DNA of 64,000 nt from Gentiana macrophylla. Lineage: Eukaryota; Streptophyta; Magnoliopsida; Gentianales; Gentianaceae. Under the pieces are notes generated by a model. That model was given only the letters and a program-made list of their open reading frames with translations, did no database searches and had not been told where the DNA came from. Shown piece by piece: positions 24,427 to 37,500 of the stretch; position 1 is the stretch's first letter, and each line of letters starts with the position of its first letter. The position numbers were made by a program, and so were the translations under genes. The stretch lies in the NCBI GenBank assembly GCA_026214975.1, contig CM047807.1:71651824-71715823 (forward strand), written 5' to 3'.

Positions 24427-25761
24427 TACACTAGTGCGCATGTAATCTCAAATGCACCTCACACACGCATGTGTGTATAAATATATATAAATATTAATAT
24501 CTTATATTAATATATGGTAACACCATTAATTAAATTGCACAATCCAAGTGTATCTTATACACTCCAAAATTGCGCCACCTTTAGCCAATATTTTGGCTTC
24601 CGGAATATTCTTTAATTAATATAATATTATTAATATCTTGTATTTAATTTATTCATAATAAATAAATACCACCATATTAATTACCACTATAACCTTTATA
24701 GTCTCGAGATAAACTTTCCTTATTTGGTTATCATCTATAACCACATTTTAATCCGGCTAGATGTTCATATATGTGTGACCCGATAGGCTTCCGAATATGT
24801 TGGCCATAGACACAAAGTGCAAATTACGAAAATGTCCTTCATGCCTAACGATCACGGGATAGAGTCTAGCAACACACCGTGACCCCCAATCATCGGAAGA
24901 GTCAAATGCAATGACTACTACCTTTCATGTGAAACGCTTGATTCGTGTAACTTACAATCTCATCATTTGTAATAATATCCATACGGTCGTGCGTTGAGTG
25001 TCAAACATTAACGACCGTATCTTATAATCTGGATATCATGCTCTCTCGAAGTAACTCGCGTTTACTCCCACTTTGCAAAGATTCACGAGTAAGACATTCC
25101 TTATAAGAAGGCCATTTCGGATATTCGATCCCAATCATAGGATACGCGATTCCCGGACGACCAATCATGTATACTCCGCGATGCTTCATGATCATACCCA
25201 ATCACTACCGCATGATCGCCCGTGGCTGAAAACCTTAATAGTGTCAAAGCATGACAATCCACACCGTGATGCCATGAAGACTCGGTCCAAAGGATAATTA
25301 CACAACCGTCACATAGTGTGACACTTATCCGTGTAAGTGGGTCAGTCTAACGTACGCATTCTCTAATACACATCCACGTACAGTCCAAGTGTCTCTACAC
25401 TTCGATAGACGAGATCTATCCCTCGCCTTAAAAGACAAGAAGACATATAATACGTGCTAGCTTTGCTCATACTATCAATGCCCTGTTTAATAGTACATCG
25501 ACCTAGAGACATTTAAGTATCAAACTTATTAAAGTGATTAGAGATCTCATCAACCATAATCGCTCATCATGGTTTCTCTATCACGCGCTTTAATACTAAG
25601 GACGTTATCATATAAAAATTCATAATTGGTTCTTTAGAAGAATGAGATATATGACAACATAAAAGCCATTTATCATATGTATAAACATAAAGAAATAGTA
25701 GATATGATCCGACCGGTCGGATCCGGTCCAACCCGATTGGGTTTAGGACACTATTTCAACA
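23736..25761 (-). repeat. Family A 3' LTR
   Basis: 2026 bp, TG...CA ends. It differs from the 5' LTR by substitutions, small indels and a (TA)n tract that is much longer here (about 24366-24421) than at 31735-31757. The TATA motif is near 24101-24113 on the minus strand. Confidence 0.93.
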
Positions 25762-25776
25762 ATCTCCCACTTGGCC
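25762..25776 (-). promoter_or_regulatory. Polypurine tract of family A element
   Basis: The minus strand reads CCAAGTGGGAGATTG directly before the LTR start. It is nearly identical to the family B tract, suggesting that both use the same class of helper. Confidence 0.8.
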
Positions 25777-28700
25777 TAAAACCAATCACTCGCACACACA
25801 AGACCAAGTTGAAACACAAGAATCTCATGCAATACTACTCGCAACCAAATTTCTAGCCATAAACGGATCACTATCCGTGGGGACTCGACTATCTTCATAT
25901 CATGTTCCAAATGACCAAGTCAAAGGAACCGCCTCAACACACACACGAATCTCTCGACGAGACCCTGGTCCTTGCTTCAAGCAATAAATCCACGTGACTA
26001 TATCAGCTATACGTGAAAGGTGGAAGAAGCTGTATAAGGTTCGGGAATGAACCTTCTAGATCCATGTCTTTGCTCCGGCGCGCCTTCTAAGGCACTACTG
26101 TGTTTGGCTCAGATTGTAGAATTTACAAACGACCCATAGGCTAGAATGTTTCCAGCTCACTGTATCACTTAATCAAAGTGACTGCAAACCCAGACTGTAG
26201 CTCCCACTCGCCTTCATAAGACTCGGGATATACGCCTCAGATATCTCTACGTTATTTATTTCCAAGTTTCAATAAATTAGGAACCTTTCCTTAACTTGTT
26301 TAAGGATATTCTCGACATTCACCAGATTTACTTTCATACTTGCTCATGACTATTCATGGATTATGAACATCCGGCATCATCTATAAGATGGTTCATATCG
26401 CATTAGCGAAGGAAACCTTCCATAAGCATCATCTTTCACCTCATCTTTAGGACCAATGTCCTAACACAGATAGATCTTGCGATCTATGCTAAACTTCTTT
26501 TAGCATCACATCTACATAGGTAAACAATAATCTAACAGCAGTTAAATCTATCACTATAGATTCTTATTTCTAAAATAAGAACTGCTAATCCAAGTGCTTT
26601 CATAAAGACCTTGAACTACCAAACATTAATTGACTGTGACATGGGGCGATGATTCCCGAGAGGGATATCCAATACCTTACTCAAAAATCGTAACACACTC
26701 CCACTATCCATATTGCACATTGGGCATATCCTTCTTTTGACTAAATTAAACTCCTTTGATTATCAAACAAAGAAATGTCTAGAGAAACTTGTTTAAGTCC
26801 ATAAATGGATCTCGTGGGCTTACATATCATGTTATCATCTATCAACATTGAGCTTTCTGCTCAATGTCATCAACACTATCATATAGCAGTGATACGAAGT
26901 TATAACAAGCATAGTCTGAATAGAACTAGGCTCAGCCTTACAGGGACATTCCCTCTAGGTAAGACAGACTAGGTTCATAACCTGATTGTCACTGATGGAA
27001 TCTAATTTAGATATTATGGCTCCTGGCCATATCTCTCAATCCTGCCTTTCAAACATTCCTTTATAAGTCGTGAGATATTCATTCTTCAAGATGAACATAC
27101 ATGCAGCCCTTTCAGGCTTGAGGTTATCTACAGACTTACAGAACTTTTGTGTGCATTGAGCAGTGTTTTACACCTCATCGCTATGTGGCGTCTGCTCACG
27201 TTCCTATGGTTGAATATATCTTTGTGGTTCTCAAACTCTTTTGAGATCTGATTCACTCCCACTGTTTCTTTTGGAAGAAACCCTTCCTTTAGAAGACAGC
27301 ATGTTTGGAGACAAACATTTTGCTCCGCGGACAAGTAAATAATATATAGCATACTTGCTAAGATACTCCACAAAGTCGCATATGTCGTACTAGGCTCCAA
27401 GCCTTTCTGACTTTGCCTATGACAACTTCAAATCATCGGTTAAGATAGATTCGACATTATCTTCTTCCATATCTAATATGGAATTTATTCAACCTTTATT
27501 CTTTGGAACTAGGTTAAGTATAAGGGCACTATCCCGAAACGGGTAAGGGATACATCGCATGGCTTGCGTCACACCTTTATCATATAAAGTGTTGTTTCCA
27601 TTTTGTGAACACAATCTAATTGCGTATCCCAAAGATGGTATCCTTCAAGAGAAGAATCTTATTCCTTTTCAGACGACTTCTGAAACACCCTTCAGGTATT
27701 AATTACTTCAATCCAATTGAAGATTAATTCCTAAGTAGCTCATCAATCTCATATTCGTACTGGATCGAACTTTTCGGGCTTTCCGAATTATGTACTTCAC
27801 TGAGTACACTTGACTATTTCTAAAAATAGTCGTAGAGACTAATAAACAATTATTTGTGGCATTAATTGTCACAAGCCAACAAACATCGGTATGTTTAGGC
27901 TTTGGACAACTTTCTAGATTTTATAACCTTTTCATAAAAGGGTATTTTAGTCATCTTTAGATAAGATACGTATTACCCACATGATTCATAATCATATGGT
28001 TCAACATCATCAGAATGACGTTTAGTTACACGCTTTCCTTCCAGGGAGACTATGTCTAGAACAACCACAAATATTAAGGATAACAGCCATACAAATATTT
28101 AGTTGAGATCTCATCACATATATCAACTATATAGTGACATCAATCTAGTATGTTAGATTCAGTGACCTTTCAACTTTATCGGAATAACATTTATTTTTTA
28201 CATTTGAATATGTATACTAAATCCTAACAAATAACTGAAAGTATGTTCTTCATAAGAACCGGAACATAATAACATTTATTTAGTTCCCTTATCAGTTTAC
28301 TAGATCCAGAATGTGGTAAGTGTTACAATGTTTGCTTCACCTTCCATATCTGTATTAACCTTTCTAATTTAATAACACTCGTAAGATATCATATATCTTA
28401 GAGTTGACTTTGAACTTAGACAGATTTATCTCAACTCACTTGCCTAGAATAGAAACTTCAATAAGTTCTCTATTTGAGCACATGCCCTAACTTTCCTTTT
28501 TAATCCTTTAAGCACTTGAGAAATGTTTCTTATTGTAGTCTTCATAAGACTTAAGAAAGATCACAAGAGCTATGTCTTCAATTTCCTTTTATAAAGAAAA
28601 TCTAAAGTTTATTAAATAGTTTATTTAACCTTTTGAATCGTATTCAAAACATTGACTATTTAATTAACCTTTTAAGCAATGATAGAATTAAGTCGATACT

Positions 28701-31088
28701 TAAATCTTACAATTTTGAAAACAACCTTTCTAAAATTAGATGTGGTCATTCTTATCCAACGTTTGAATTAATTGTCATCGTATGACTGAATGATCATCTT
28801 GGATCGTATCCAATATATGACTAATTCGTTGAAACTTATTTCAAATGATTTAATCATATCATGAGCTTCCGCTTTCATTAATAATTAAAGCCTTGGAGCA
28901 CTCCATCAAATATGTAGCCTCCTTGTCTCTAACTACTATAACGGGATCTCTCGTGTCATTGCTCATTTTAAAAGGATTAAAATTACTTAACCATATTTGA
29001 GAACGTTTCTCAAAATGTAACAGTCATAATTTGGTTTTACTAATCGAGAATTAAACATAAATATAAAGTTTGCTAAAACTACAACATAAAATTAAAGATA
29101 AAAGAGTGTTGTTGTTTATACACGCAAAATCAAAAATGGTCTTTTGATTTATGATTTTGCTCCCACTAGTCAACTACTTCCAATTGACTTTCAAGAATTA
29201 TTAATTTCTTTAGCGGACAAGATCCCACTAAACTACCTCGACCCCCGCTTTGGCTGGTGGGCCGAAAATAGCATAATTTCTTTGTCAATCGTATCTTATA
29301 CGACTCTTGTTGTTTGACTAGTCAACTCTTTGACAATTTTCATCTTATGAAGTAGTCAAACCCTTGCCTCTAAAATCCAAACGACCCCGCTTTGGCTGGT
29401 GGCCGAGAGAATTCTTAGTCAAGTCATAACCCCAATATTCGTGAGATCTCATACGATCATATCTCGATAATAATGATATACTCGAGGTAGGTCAACCCCC
29501 TGCTTTGGCTGATGAGTTGGATCCGAACAAGGGCTCTTCACCGTCATTATAATATGGGGAGGCAATTTCAACTTGATTCTTTTGAGGTGGAAGTATTTAT
29601 GTAAATTAATTCACTTAATTAATTTAATTATGGTCTCATCATAAATATGTCTATCTCTATAAACATACATCCTACACATTTATCTAGATCGTGCCTAGTC
29701 ATGCATCTATCGTATCATATAAAATAAATACAAGCACAAAATAAATAAATGCGTAAAGTAACCGGTATGATCATGGACTTTTCCTAGGTGCGGTTTCGAA
29801 TACAAACTGACAAAACCGCGAGTCACAATCTAAGGGTAGCTGCAACCGCCAATAGGATCTTTAATGCTACATTCTCCAATGGGATCTTTATTTTCTTCTT
29901 TCTTTGTCTTCATCTTCTGCTCCATTCTTGTTACATTTAATTCTATCTAATAAAATAAATACACCCACTGAACACGGGGGGAGCTAACGGGAATGGGATA
30001 AAATGCAGAAAATAAACTAGGTCACGTTCTTCATAACGGCCTAGGACAATTTTTAAAACAACAGAAAAATTAAATCATTCACATCTATCCTATCGGTCGA
30101 GTCCATGATCAATCGGAGTCCATATAATCATATTATATCTACTATATCTAATCCATACAATAAGATCTTATGAAAAAGATAAAATTAAAATTTAACTACT
30201 TGCGTCTTAATTAATCAATTAACATTTAATCTATTAAATAATTTTATCCAATCAATTAACTAATTAACATTTAATTAATTAAATGATTTTAATCGAAATA
30301 AAATTAACGATTAATTTTAAACGATTTTAATTTTAATTTTAATTAATTAGAACTATTCCAAAATAAATCAAAATTAAAATTATTTCTCTTTTGTTTCTTT
30401 CCTTTTGATTCGTAATTAAAAGGGATGCATTTGGTTTCCTAAACCAAATTTGGCTTAAGTCTGGCTACTTTCCAAAATCAAAATTTTGGAAGTGGCTTGC
30501 GCTTGCCTTTTACAAATCAAATATTTGGAAAGGCTGAGCTTATTCCAAATCAAATATTTGGAAAGGCCAAATAATTTTGGTTTAGGCTCAGCACTTTCCA
30601 AAATCAAAATTTTGGAAGTGGCTTGCCTGCGCAGCTTGGCTTTCCCAAATCAAATATTTGGAAGGGCTTAGCCTATTCCAAACAAAGTTTGGAAAAGCCA
30701 TTATTATTTTAATTCCATGTGGCATCCCAATGGCCCAAACTATTTGAACCATTGGTTAACCATATGACACAACTAAACAAAAGATGAATTACCAATCACA
30801 ACTATGAACCATATTGAATCACAAAATACACAAAATAAAAATTTGGAGATCCGACAGCATTGACCGGTCAACCGACTGCCGGCAGCAGGTTGCCCTGTTG
30901 CCTCCGCCGCCGCCCAGCCGCCGCCGGTGGTGGTGCCGCCGCCAGTCGGCCGAGCACCACCCGGTCTCGGTTTTTTTTTCTTTTCATGTATCAATTTTAC
31001 AAATCAAAAATCTTTCATATTTTAATTACGTGATTTAAACGATAAAATTAACTACACAAAATAACATGCTTATTGCTTAAGCTCGAAG
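25777..31088 (-). other. Non-coding interior of family A element
   Basis: 5.3 kb with no ORF longer than 90 codons and no retroviral motif on either strand. Repeated words include CCCCGCTTTGGCTGGTGG-type boxes near 29246, 29384 and 29497, a cluster of near-palindromes at 30471-30690, and a very GC-rich CCG-repeat patch at 30850-30965 close to the PBS. The rest is AT-rich. Confidence 0.75.
30471..30690. repeat. Cluster of six ~18-bp near-palindromes in family A leader
   Basis: CCAAAATCAAAATTTTGG (about 30472 and 30598), CAAATCAAATATTTGG (about 30517, 30547, 30646) and CCAAACAAAGTTTGG (about 30678) recur at intervals of 30-50 bp, most followed by AAAGGC or AAGTGGC. Each can form a small hairpin. 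In the RNA they lie 0.4-0.6 kb after the PBS, where packaging or dimerisation signals usually are. Confidence 0.75.
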
Positions 31089-31103
31089 CTCTCTCGATAC
31101 CAT
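31089..31103 (-). promoter_or_regulatory. Primer binding site of family A element
   Basis: The minus strand reads ATGGTATCGAGAGAG next to the 5' LTR. It matches the TGGTATCAGAGC initiator-tRNA class with a 2-base change. Confidence 0.75.
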
Positions 31104-31733
31104 CATTAGAAATCTACGCGAACGCAGCGAATTCAAAAATTTATTTCCTATCGACCCAAGATCGACTTCGTTTAAGCAATAAACAAACAAGTAGTAGACA
31201 GGCGGTTACCTTGGTTGATCTATAAGATCGAAGCTTTGACCGTCCTAAGGAGAGAAGTTCTGCATGGAGCCGCCCCAGGTGTTCGGCCTCTACCGCTTAG
31301 TCCACACGAACAAACCGCGGAATCCCATCATGGTTTGCTATTGGAAAACTCCGGTTGCTAGGGACCGGCCCTTTCCCTCTCTCCAACTCTCCAAAAGATG
31401 CTCTCTATTTTACACAAGAACTATGAGCTCTTGCAATTGTGATGTCTGAAGAGCTTGACACCCACTTCCTATTTATAGGGAAAGTGGCGCCCCAAGAAGT
31501 GTGGAGGAGAAGAAAACCTTTCACCAATAAAATAAGGAAAATATAATTGATTGATTTATCTCATTTATTATAATATCTTAGATTAAATAAATCTAGGATT
31601 TTGTCAATATCTTATATTGAATATTTCCAAGATATGGTCAATATCTAATATTGACTATCTTTATTTTATTACCATAAATCAATTTACACATGTGTATATA
31701 TCACATATATATTACACAAATAAATCAATATAT

Positions 31734-31764
<31 letters not shown>

Positions 31765-33101
31765 GCACACTACACTAGTGTGCATGTAATCTCAAATGCA
31801 CCTCACAGACGCATGTGTGTATAAATATATATAAATATTAATATCTTATATTAATATATGGTAACACCATTAATTAAATTACACAATCCAAGTGTATCTT
31901 ATACACTCCAAAATTGCGCCATCTTTAGCCAATATTTTGGCATCCGGAATATTCTTTAATTAATATAATATTATTAATATCTTGTATTTAATTTATTCAT
32001 AATAAATAAATACCACCATATTAATTTACCACTATAACCTTTATAGTCTCGAGATAAACTTTCCTTATTTGGTTATCATCTATAACCACATTTTAATCCG
32101 GCTAGATGTTCATATGTGTGTGACCCGATAGGCTTCCGAATATGTTGGCCATAGACACAAAGTGAAAATTACGAAAATGCCCTTCATGCCTAACGATCAC
32201 GGGATAGCGTCTAGCAACACACCGTGACCCCAATCATCGGAAGAGTCAAATGCAATGACTACTACCTTTCATGAGAAACGATTACAGCGTAACTTACAAT
32301 CCCATCATTTGTAATAATATCCATACGGTTAAATGCGTTGAGTGTCAAACATTAACGACCGTATCTTATAACTCTGGATATCATGCTCTCTCGAAGTAAC
32401 TCGTTTACTCCCACTTTGCAAAGATTTACGAGAGTAAGACATTCCTTATAAGAAGGCCATTTCGGATATTCGATCCCAATCATAGGATACGCGATTCCCG
32501 GACGACCAATCATGTATACTCCGCGATGCTTCATGATCATACCCAATCACTACCGCATGATCGCCCGTGGCTGAAACCTTAATAGTGTCAAAGCATGACA
32601 ATCCAAACCGTGATGCCATGAAGACTCGGTCCAAAGGATAATTACACAACCGTCACATATTGTGACACTTATCCGTGTAAGTGGGTCGATCCTAACGTCG
32701 CATTCTCAATACACGTCCACGTCATACCCAAGTGTGTCTACACTTCGATGAGACGAGATCTATCCACCGCCTCTAAAGATAGAAGACATCTAATACGTGC
32801 TAGCCTGCTCATACTATCAATGCCCCGTTTAATAGTACATCGGCTGAGAGACATTTAAGTATCAAACTTATTAAAGTGATTAGAGATCTCATCAACCATA
32901 ATCGCCTATCATGGTTTCTCTATCACAGTTTAATACTAATGACGTTATCATATAACAATTCATAATTGATTCTTTAGAAGAACAGATATATGACAACATA
33001 AAAGCCATTTATCATATGTATAAACATAAAGAAATAGTAGAAATGATCCGACCCGGTCGGATCCGGTCCAACCCGATTGGGTTTAGGACACTATTTCAAC
33101 A
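31104..33101 (-). repeat. Family A 5' LTR
   Basis: 1998 bp, the partner of 23736-25761. Its inner end reads CATTAG on the plus strand where the other copy has TGTTAGG. Some short G or C runs are contracted here (for example near 31118 and 31128). Confidence 0.92.
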
Positions 33102-33107
33102 AATTCT

Positions 33108-34892
33108 TGATAGCAAAATAACTAACCGCTAACTTTGACCGACAGAGTATCGGGTCAACGGTAGTATAGTGTTTTCAAGGTCGAATCCACAGGGAGTAAT
33201 GTTCAAGTAACAAAGTCGACTTAGAACTTAGTTCAGGTCAAAATAATGGTGGGAAGGTATTATACTAATGCAAAACTAAAGATTAAACTAACGAATTTAC
33301 CTCTAGGTATTAAAGGGTATAGTCGAACTATGATCCCACGAGCTACTTTTACCCCTAAGGAAGGACTTAACAGGGAGCGTGGCTTAACCGACCTACCTAT
33401 CCAATGTAGTTTAACGACATCCACGGGTGCCAACTCCTAATTCTAGCGATTAGACTGAACAACTCGATCTAATCACCCTATGTGAAGTTAATTAATTCTC
33501 CCTTTAGAAAACCGAATAACCTAACATGATTAAGCTCTAGATTCGCTAGAACAACGATGACAAACCTCTATATTGGAAACGGACCTAACAACTAGGCCGA
33601 ATCTACGCAACGATCCTAAAACCCCTTATCCCACATCTCACCGCAAAATGCATCTATAAGTTCGATATGTGTGACAGTGAACTAGGTGATCAATCTAATT
33701 TAAAGACGTTAAAATAAGTTTTAGGACGTGGATTAATTGTTTAAACAATAATTTACGCACTACACAACTCCCTATCTCATCCCCCTTAGGGTTTTCGCTC
33801 GTTTTCACATAATTCGACTACACATGAATTTAGCTGCTCATAATTATGCTAATAAATGAAATGAGAATTGAAATCAAACCAAAGACAATAAATAAACGAG
33901 AAGTCATTACCATATAATTGCAGAAAATCTGATCCAGAAAATACCGACAAGAAAAGCAATCCCAAAGTCGAATCTTTTGTTCATGGAAAGTAAATCTAAG
34001 CTAGAAAAGTTGTATAGAATCAAATGATGTTATCTAGGGGATCAAAGGATCAAAGAGGTGTTTAAAATACTCAAAACCGCTCACAAATCGCCTCAGAAAA
34101 GTCTAAAGTCGGCCAAAGATGATATGGGGCTGAATGAGCTGCGTATTTATAGATTAGGTCGAAATCTGCTGCTGTCGGTCACAGACGCCCGTCTGGTCCA
34201 TGTCAGACGCCCGTCTGCCTGGAGAATATGAAGATATTAGGGTTTCGTCTACAGTGGACGGGCGTTCACATTCCTCTGAACGCCCACCTAGGGGAATCAT
34301 GACTTGAGGGCCAAACGCCCGTCTGGACCTCTGGACGCTCGTCTGTGTTGTATGAGCTCTTTAATTCGGGCTGAACCTACTCAAACGCCCGCCTGGGGGT
34401 CATTTGGACGCCCGTCCAGCTGAAAACATAACTTTCTGAATGATGTTTTAACTCTGTGGATGCCCGTCTGAATTTGCCAAACGTCCGTTCGAGGAGGCTT
34501 TTCTGCGGACGCCCGTCTGGAGTATGGCCAAACGCCCGTCTGGCTTGATTCCACTCCAAACTTGGCTTTTCTTCCACTTTCATCCAACTCTCGGGCCATG
34601 AACATGTCTCATAGTCCAAAACATCGCCTTCCGGGACCTCGAGTCACCTAAGTCCTGCAATAAACACACTGACAAAAACACCACGCATAATTCCGCAAGA
34701 CAAAAGTGCTCGAAAAAGTGTCAAATATCGTCAAAAAGGCGGAGTTTACTATCGATGTGACAGTTTAACTCCCCGTGCATATAAATATCGATATTACTCT
34801 CGAAACGGTCTATATCTACCCAAAACATGCCAATAAGGTGATAAACGGGGGTTAAACTACACACCAGAGTACAGTAAAGTTGACTACCATCA
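33108..34892 (-). repeat. Athila-like 5' LTR
   Basis: 1785 bp, matching 12727-14460 over its length. It contains the repeated ACGCCCGTCTGG motif at 34190-34545. Its outer end is TGATGGTAGTC on the minus strand. The ORFs here (33246-33440, 34377-34619, 34381-34605) are chance frames of the repeated motif. Confidence 0.9.
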
Positions 34893-34897
34893 ATGCC

Positions 34898-34981
34898 CAT
34901 AATAGGTTGAGGCCAAACAGCCTAGCAAAATATACAAATTACATTGAGTTACATTGAAAGTTTTTCATAAAAGGGGGGAGT
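34898..34981. other. Tat-like element sequence after the Athila-like insertion
   Basis: Short 3' flank of the antisense ORF; possibly its 3' UTR on the minus strand. Confidence 0.4.
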
Positions 34982-37203
34982 CTAAGAATCATGAGATCGA
35001 TTTTGTTGCTCAGATGCAGTAGGAGGAGCAGAAGGAACAGAAGAAGAAGGCTCAAGCCCAAATGCTTGGCGGGAAGCACGCCAAGCTGCGTGCTTAGCCA
35101 CTATATATTCACCCCTTTGGATCTCCTTCAGGCGATCGTTGTAGACCTGGTCCATCCCTGCCTTATACATACCGGTGTTCGTGAGACATCCAACGTCCAA
35201 GTCAGGAAACGTAATCCGGGCATCATCCACGCCCATGGAGTAAGTCCCACTCGCCGTAGGAGCAAGCAGTAGATTCAAAGCCTGAGCAATGTCTAAAGAA
35301 GCCTTGTACTCCTTAATTATGCGTGCTGGGACCTCGTCAAGTTGAGACGCCAAAGCATTTTTTTTCTGCTTGGAGCTTAATTAGAATTGGCATGTTCCAA
35401 CTCGGTCCTAACCCCAAATGCTCATTTGTCAGGGTCTGGATAGCCTCTGTGTGCTTCGTCTCCCAGTTTTGTAGCTCATCCATTTGAGCTTGGAGCTCCT
35501 CCTTGAGGGCTTCATTTTCTTGAACTGCGGTTGCTCGTTGAGCTGCCCGCGCTCAAAAGATTCTTTCTCAAGGGTAGCAATCTTTTCCCTCGGCTTCTCT
35601 ATGCAAGCAAAAGCGGCACTTAGCCTCTTACAGGTCTTCTGACCAACTCGATACCCCTGCATCGGTAAAAGGGTAAGCCATTAGCGGAAAGAAATGCAAA
35701 CATAAAGCAAGAAAAGGCCAATAAAACCACTTACTTTGTCAATGGCCTGAAAAACCGTATCAGCCAATTCTGTATCAGTCATTTCCAAAATTGGATCAGG
35801 CTGAAGCTCTCCCTCAAACCCCTCGACCTCATCCTGCTCGATGGGCTCAGGAGTGTGATCTAGTGAAGCTGTGGATCGACCCATCTTTCTCGACCTACTC
35901 CCTTGAGCCTCCACGGCAACTCCAGATTGACCTCTCCGCAAAAAAGGAGTCCCTTCATCATCCTCCCCATCTTCATCTGGGATCTCAATGGTAAGAGTGG
36001 TTAGGTCCACTCTTGGAGCAGAAGAGCGTGGCGTTGTAACAGCCTATTGCTCGGACATCGGTTGGGCCCTGCCTTCGTTTAGGGACACGTTTCTAGCTCG
36101 GGCCATGATAAGCTCCTCAGTACACATCCTATCAGTTGAGACACTTGTATCACGTTGCTCGTCGCCTGCGGCAACCAGCAAATTGGAAAATGATGTCACT
36201 GCCAGAAGAGCAAGCAAAGCGGGATTATTTCAAGTTGCAAAATAAAGAAAGAAAAAAAAAGGAGAATACAAATAGTAAACCTACGGGTAGCTCGGTCCTC
36301 AGCACTTAGCGGCACATAAGGGTTGGGTCCAGCCTCCCCAAGCTGAGCTGCCTCAAGCATTTGAGAAGGTAGTTCCTTCACATTAATGAAAATGCCCGAA
36401 TCGAGAATGGCCCGAACCTCGCTAAAATCTGTAATGTCCGAGGAATTGTCCTTACAAACATCTTCTGACCTCCACCTATTCAACTCTGTTCTTCCCCCAT
36501 TTCGGACGAAGAAGAAACGGGCCCGCCATCCTGTGGACGGTGAAGGTCCATCCATCATGTAAGCCTTGACTCCCAACCTATGAGGAAACCGGTACCACCC
36601 TGTGGCCCTAGGGTTCTTTCGGATTTGATGAAAACCTCTGAAGAGTTTCACGGAGAAGCACACCCCGGACATTTGACATAGAAGGGAAAACCCTATGATG
36701 CTCTTAACTCCGTTAGGAGCAACTTGAGCGGCACCTATGCCGTAGTGCCTTAACACTTCTACAAAGGCAGGGCACCAAGGTAACCTTAATCCGCCTTTAA
36801 TTTGTCCCTTATAAACTGTACAAAAACCATCTGAAGGACGGAAGGCATAAGGCCGAGGGTCATTAGGAAGCAGAGGGAAGAACACACCTCTATCTATCTT
36901 ATACTCCTGACAGATGTAATCTAGGCTACTCTTGGAAAGAACAGACTCCATCACATAGCACCCTATAAGCCTCTGGGTCTCCTTACAAATTTTATGCCTA
37001 AGGGCAGGGTCAAAAGTCCCGGAAGAAGGACAAGAAGAATAGGCCAGATCTGGGTAGACCTTAGGTCTTTCAATTTCATGAATCAGATTCTGACGTGAAG
37101 AATTCTTCTACAGAAGAACTGAAAGGGGTTGAAGCCCTTAGTACCATGAATATGAAAAAAAGAACGATTACCCGCGAGTAGGAGTAGGAGAAAGGAACTT
37201 ACT
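34982..37203 (-). pseudogene. Spliced antisense ORF of Tat-like element (PF04195-like 'putative gypsy type transposon' protein)
   Basis: Minus-strand exons with canonical introns: 37108-37202 (GTAAGT...TGTAG), 36166-36284 or 36199-36284 (GTAGGT...AG; both acceptors keep frame) and 35657-35734 (GTAAGT...TGCAG). Exon 36285-37107 encodes LRLPWCPAFVEVLRHYGIGA, then VAPNGVKSIIGFSLLCQ and later NPRATGWYRFPHR, the pattern of PF04195 proteins. Later exons give an acidic linker, a coiled coil (after a frameshift near 35548) and a conserved-looking C-terminus ending at 34982 (FPDLDVGCL, EYIVAKHAAWRASRQAF). Damage: stop TAG at 36044-36046, the frameshift near 35548, and a second break near 35360. Additional antisense ORFs are known in Tat-lineage elements. 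The function is unknown. Confidence 0.75.
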
Positions 37204-37500
37204 TGTGAAATAGGATGTGAATGCAGACCCTTTGAGTTTAATTTGCAAAAAGGACGTTGAAAAGACAAGTGTTAGACGTTTGACGTGGTTCAGGTTATAA
37301 ACCCCAACCCGTTCTTGGAAACCGCTCCCCTTAAACAAACATGAGCGGGAGACGCCTCGGTATCCGGAAACATTATGGTTGTGTCATAATGGAGTTTTGC
37401 CACCTGGCACATAGGGCACTTAAATCCTTATAGGTCTTAATGGCAGAGGCCGAGCTCCACAAGGACATAGCTGACCAGCTTGGAAAGTTTAGGCCAACTA
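37204..37500. other. Region between antisense ORF and candidate LTR
   Basis: No ORF. It would contain the promoter and 5' UTR of the antisense transcript. No convincing TATA box was seen. Confidence 0.4.

Larger units (their letters stand above)
23736..33101 (-). mobile_element. Complete non-coding LTR retrotransposon (LARD-like), family A
   Basis: Direct LTRs of about 2.0 kb (23736-25761, 31104-33101) bracket a 5.3-kb interior without gag or pol. The minus strand gives PBS TGGTATCGAGAGAGC (initiator-Met type with a small change), interior, PPT CCAAGTGGGAGATTG, LTR start TGTTGAAATAGTG. A perfect target duplication AATTC lies at 23731-23735 and 33102-33106. It is inserted between the PBS and the 5' LTR of the Athila-like element. 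Two other family A LTRs are in this window (1-1084, 39229-40126). Confidence 0.93.
12727..34892 (-). mobile_element. Athila-like Ty3/gypsy retrotransposon with two nested insertions
   Basis: Direct LTRs at 12727-14460 and 33108-34892 start TGATGG and end CTATCA on the minus strand. The order on the minus strand is 5' LTR, PBS TGGCACCGTTGCCGGGGA, gag, protease, RT, RNase H, long 3' UTR, PPT GTGTGGGGTGGT, 3' LTR. Removing the two inserts and their duplications leaves about 11.2 kb, a normal Athila size. Integrase and most of any env-like ORF are deleted. The flanks ATTCC and ATGCC are a probable duplication. It sits in the Tat-like element, between the tandem array and the antisense ORF. Confidence 0.85.

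Noticed and set aside
30773..30994. Gly/Ala-rich ORFs on both strands over a CCG-rich patch
   Set aside because: Low-complexity GC-rich patch in the family A leader; no start context or domain. A captured host fragment cannot be excluded but is unsupported.
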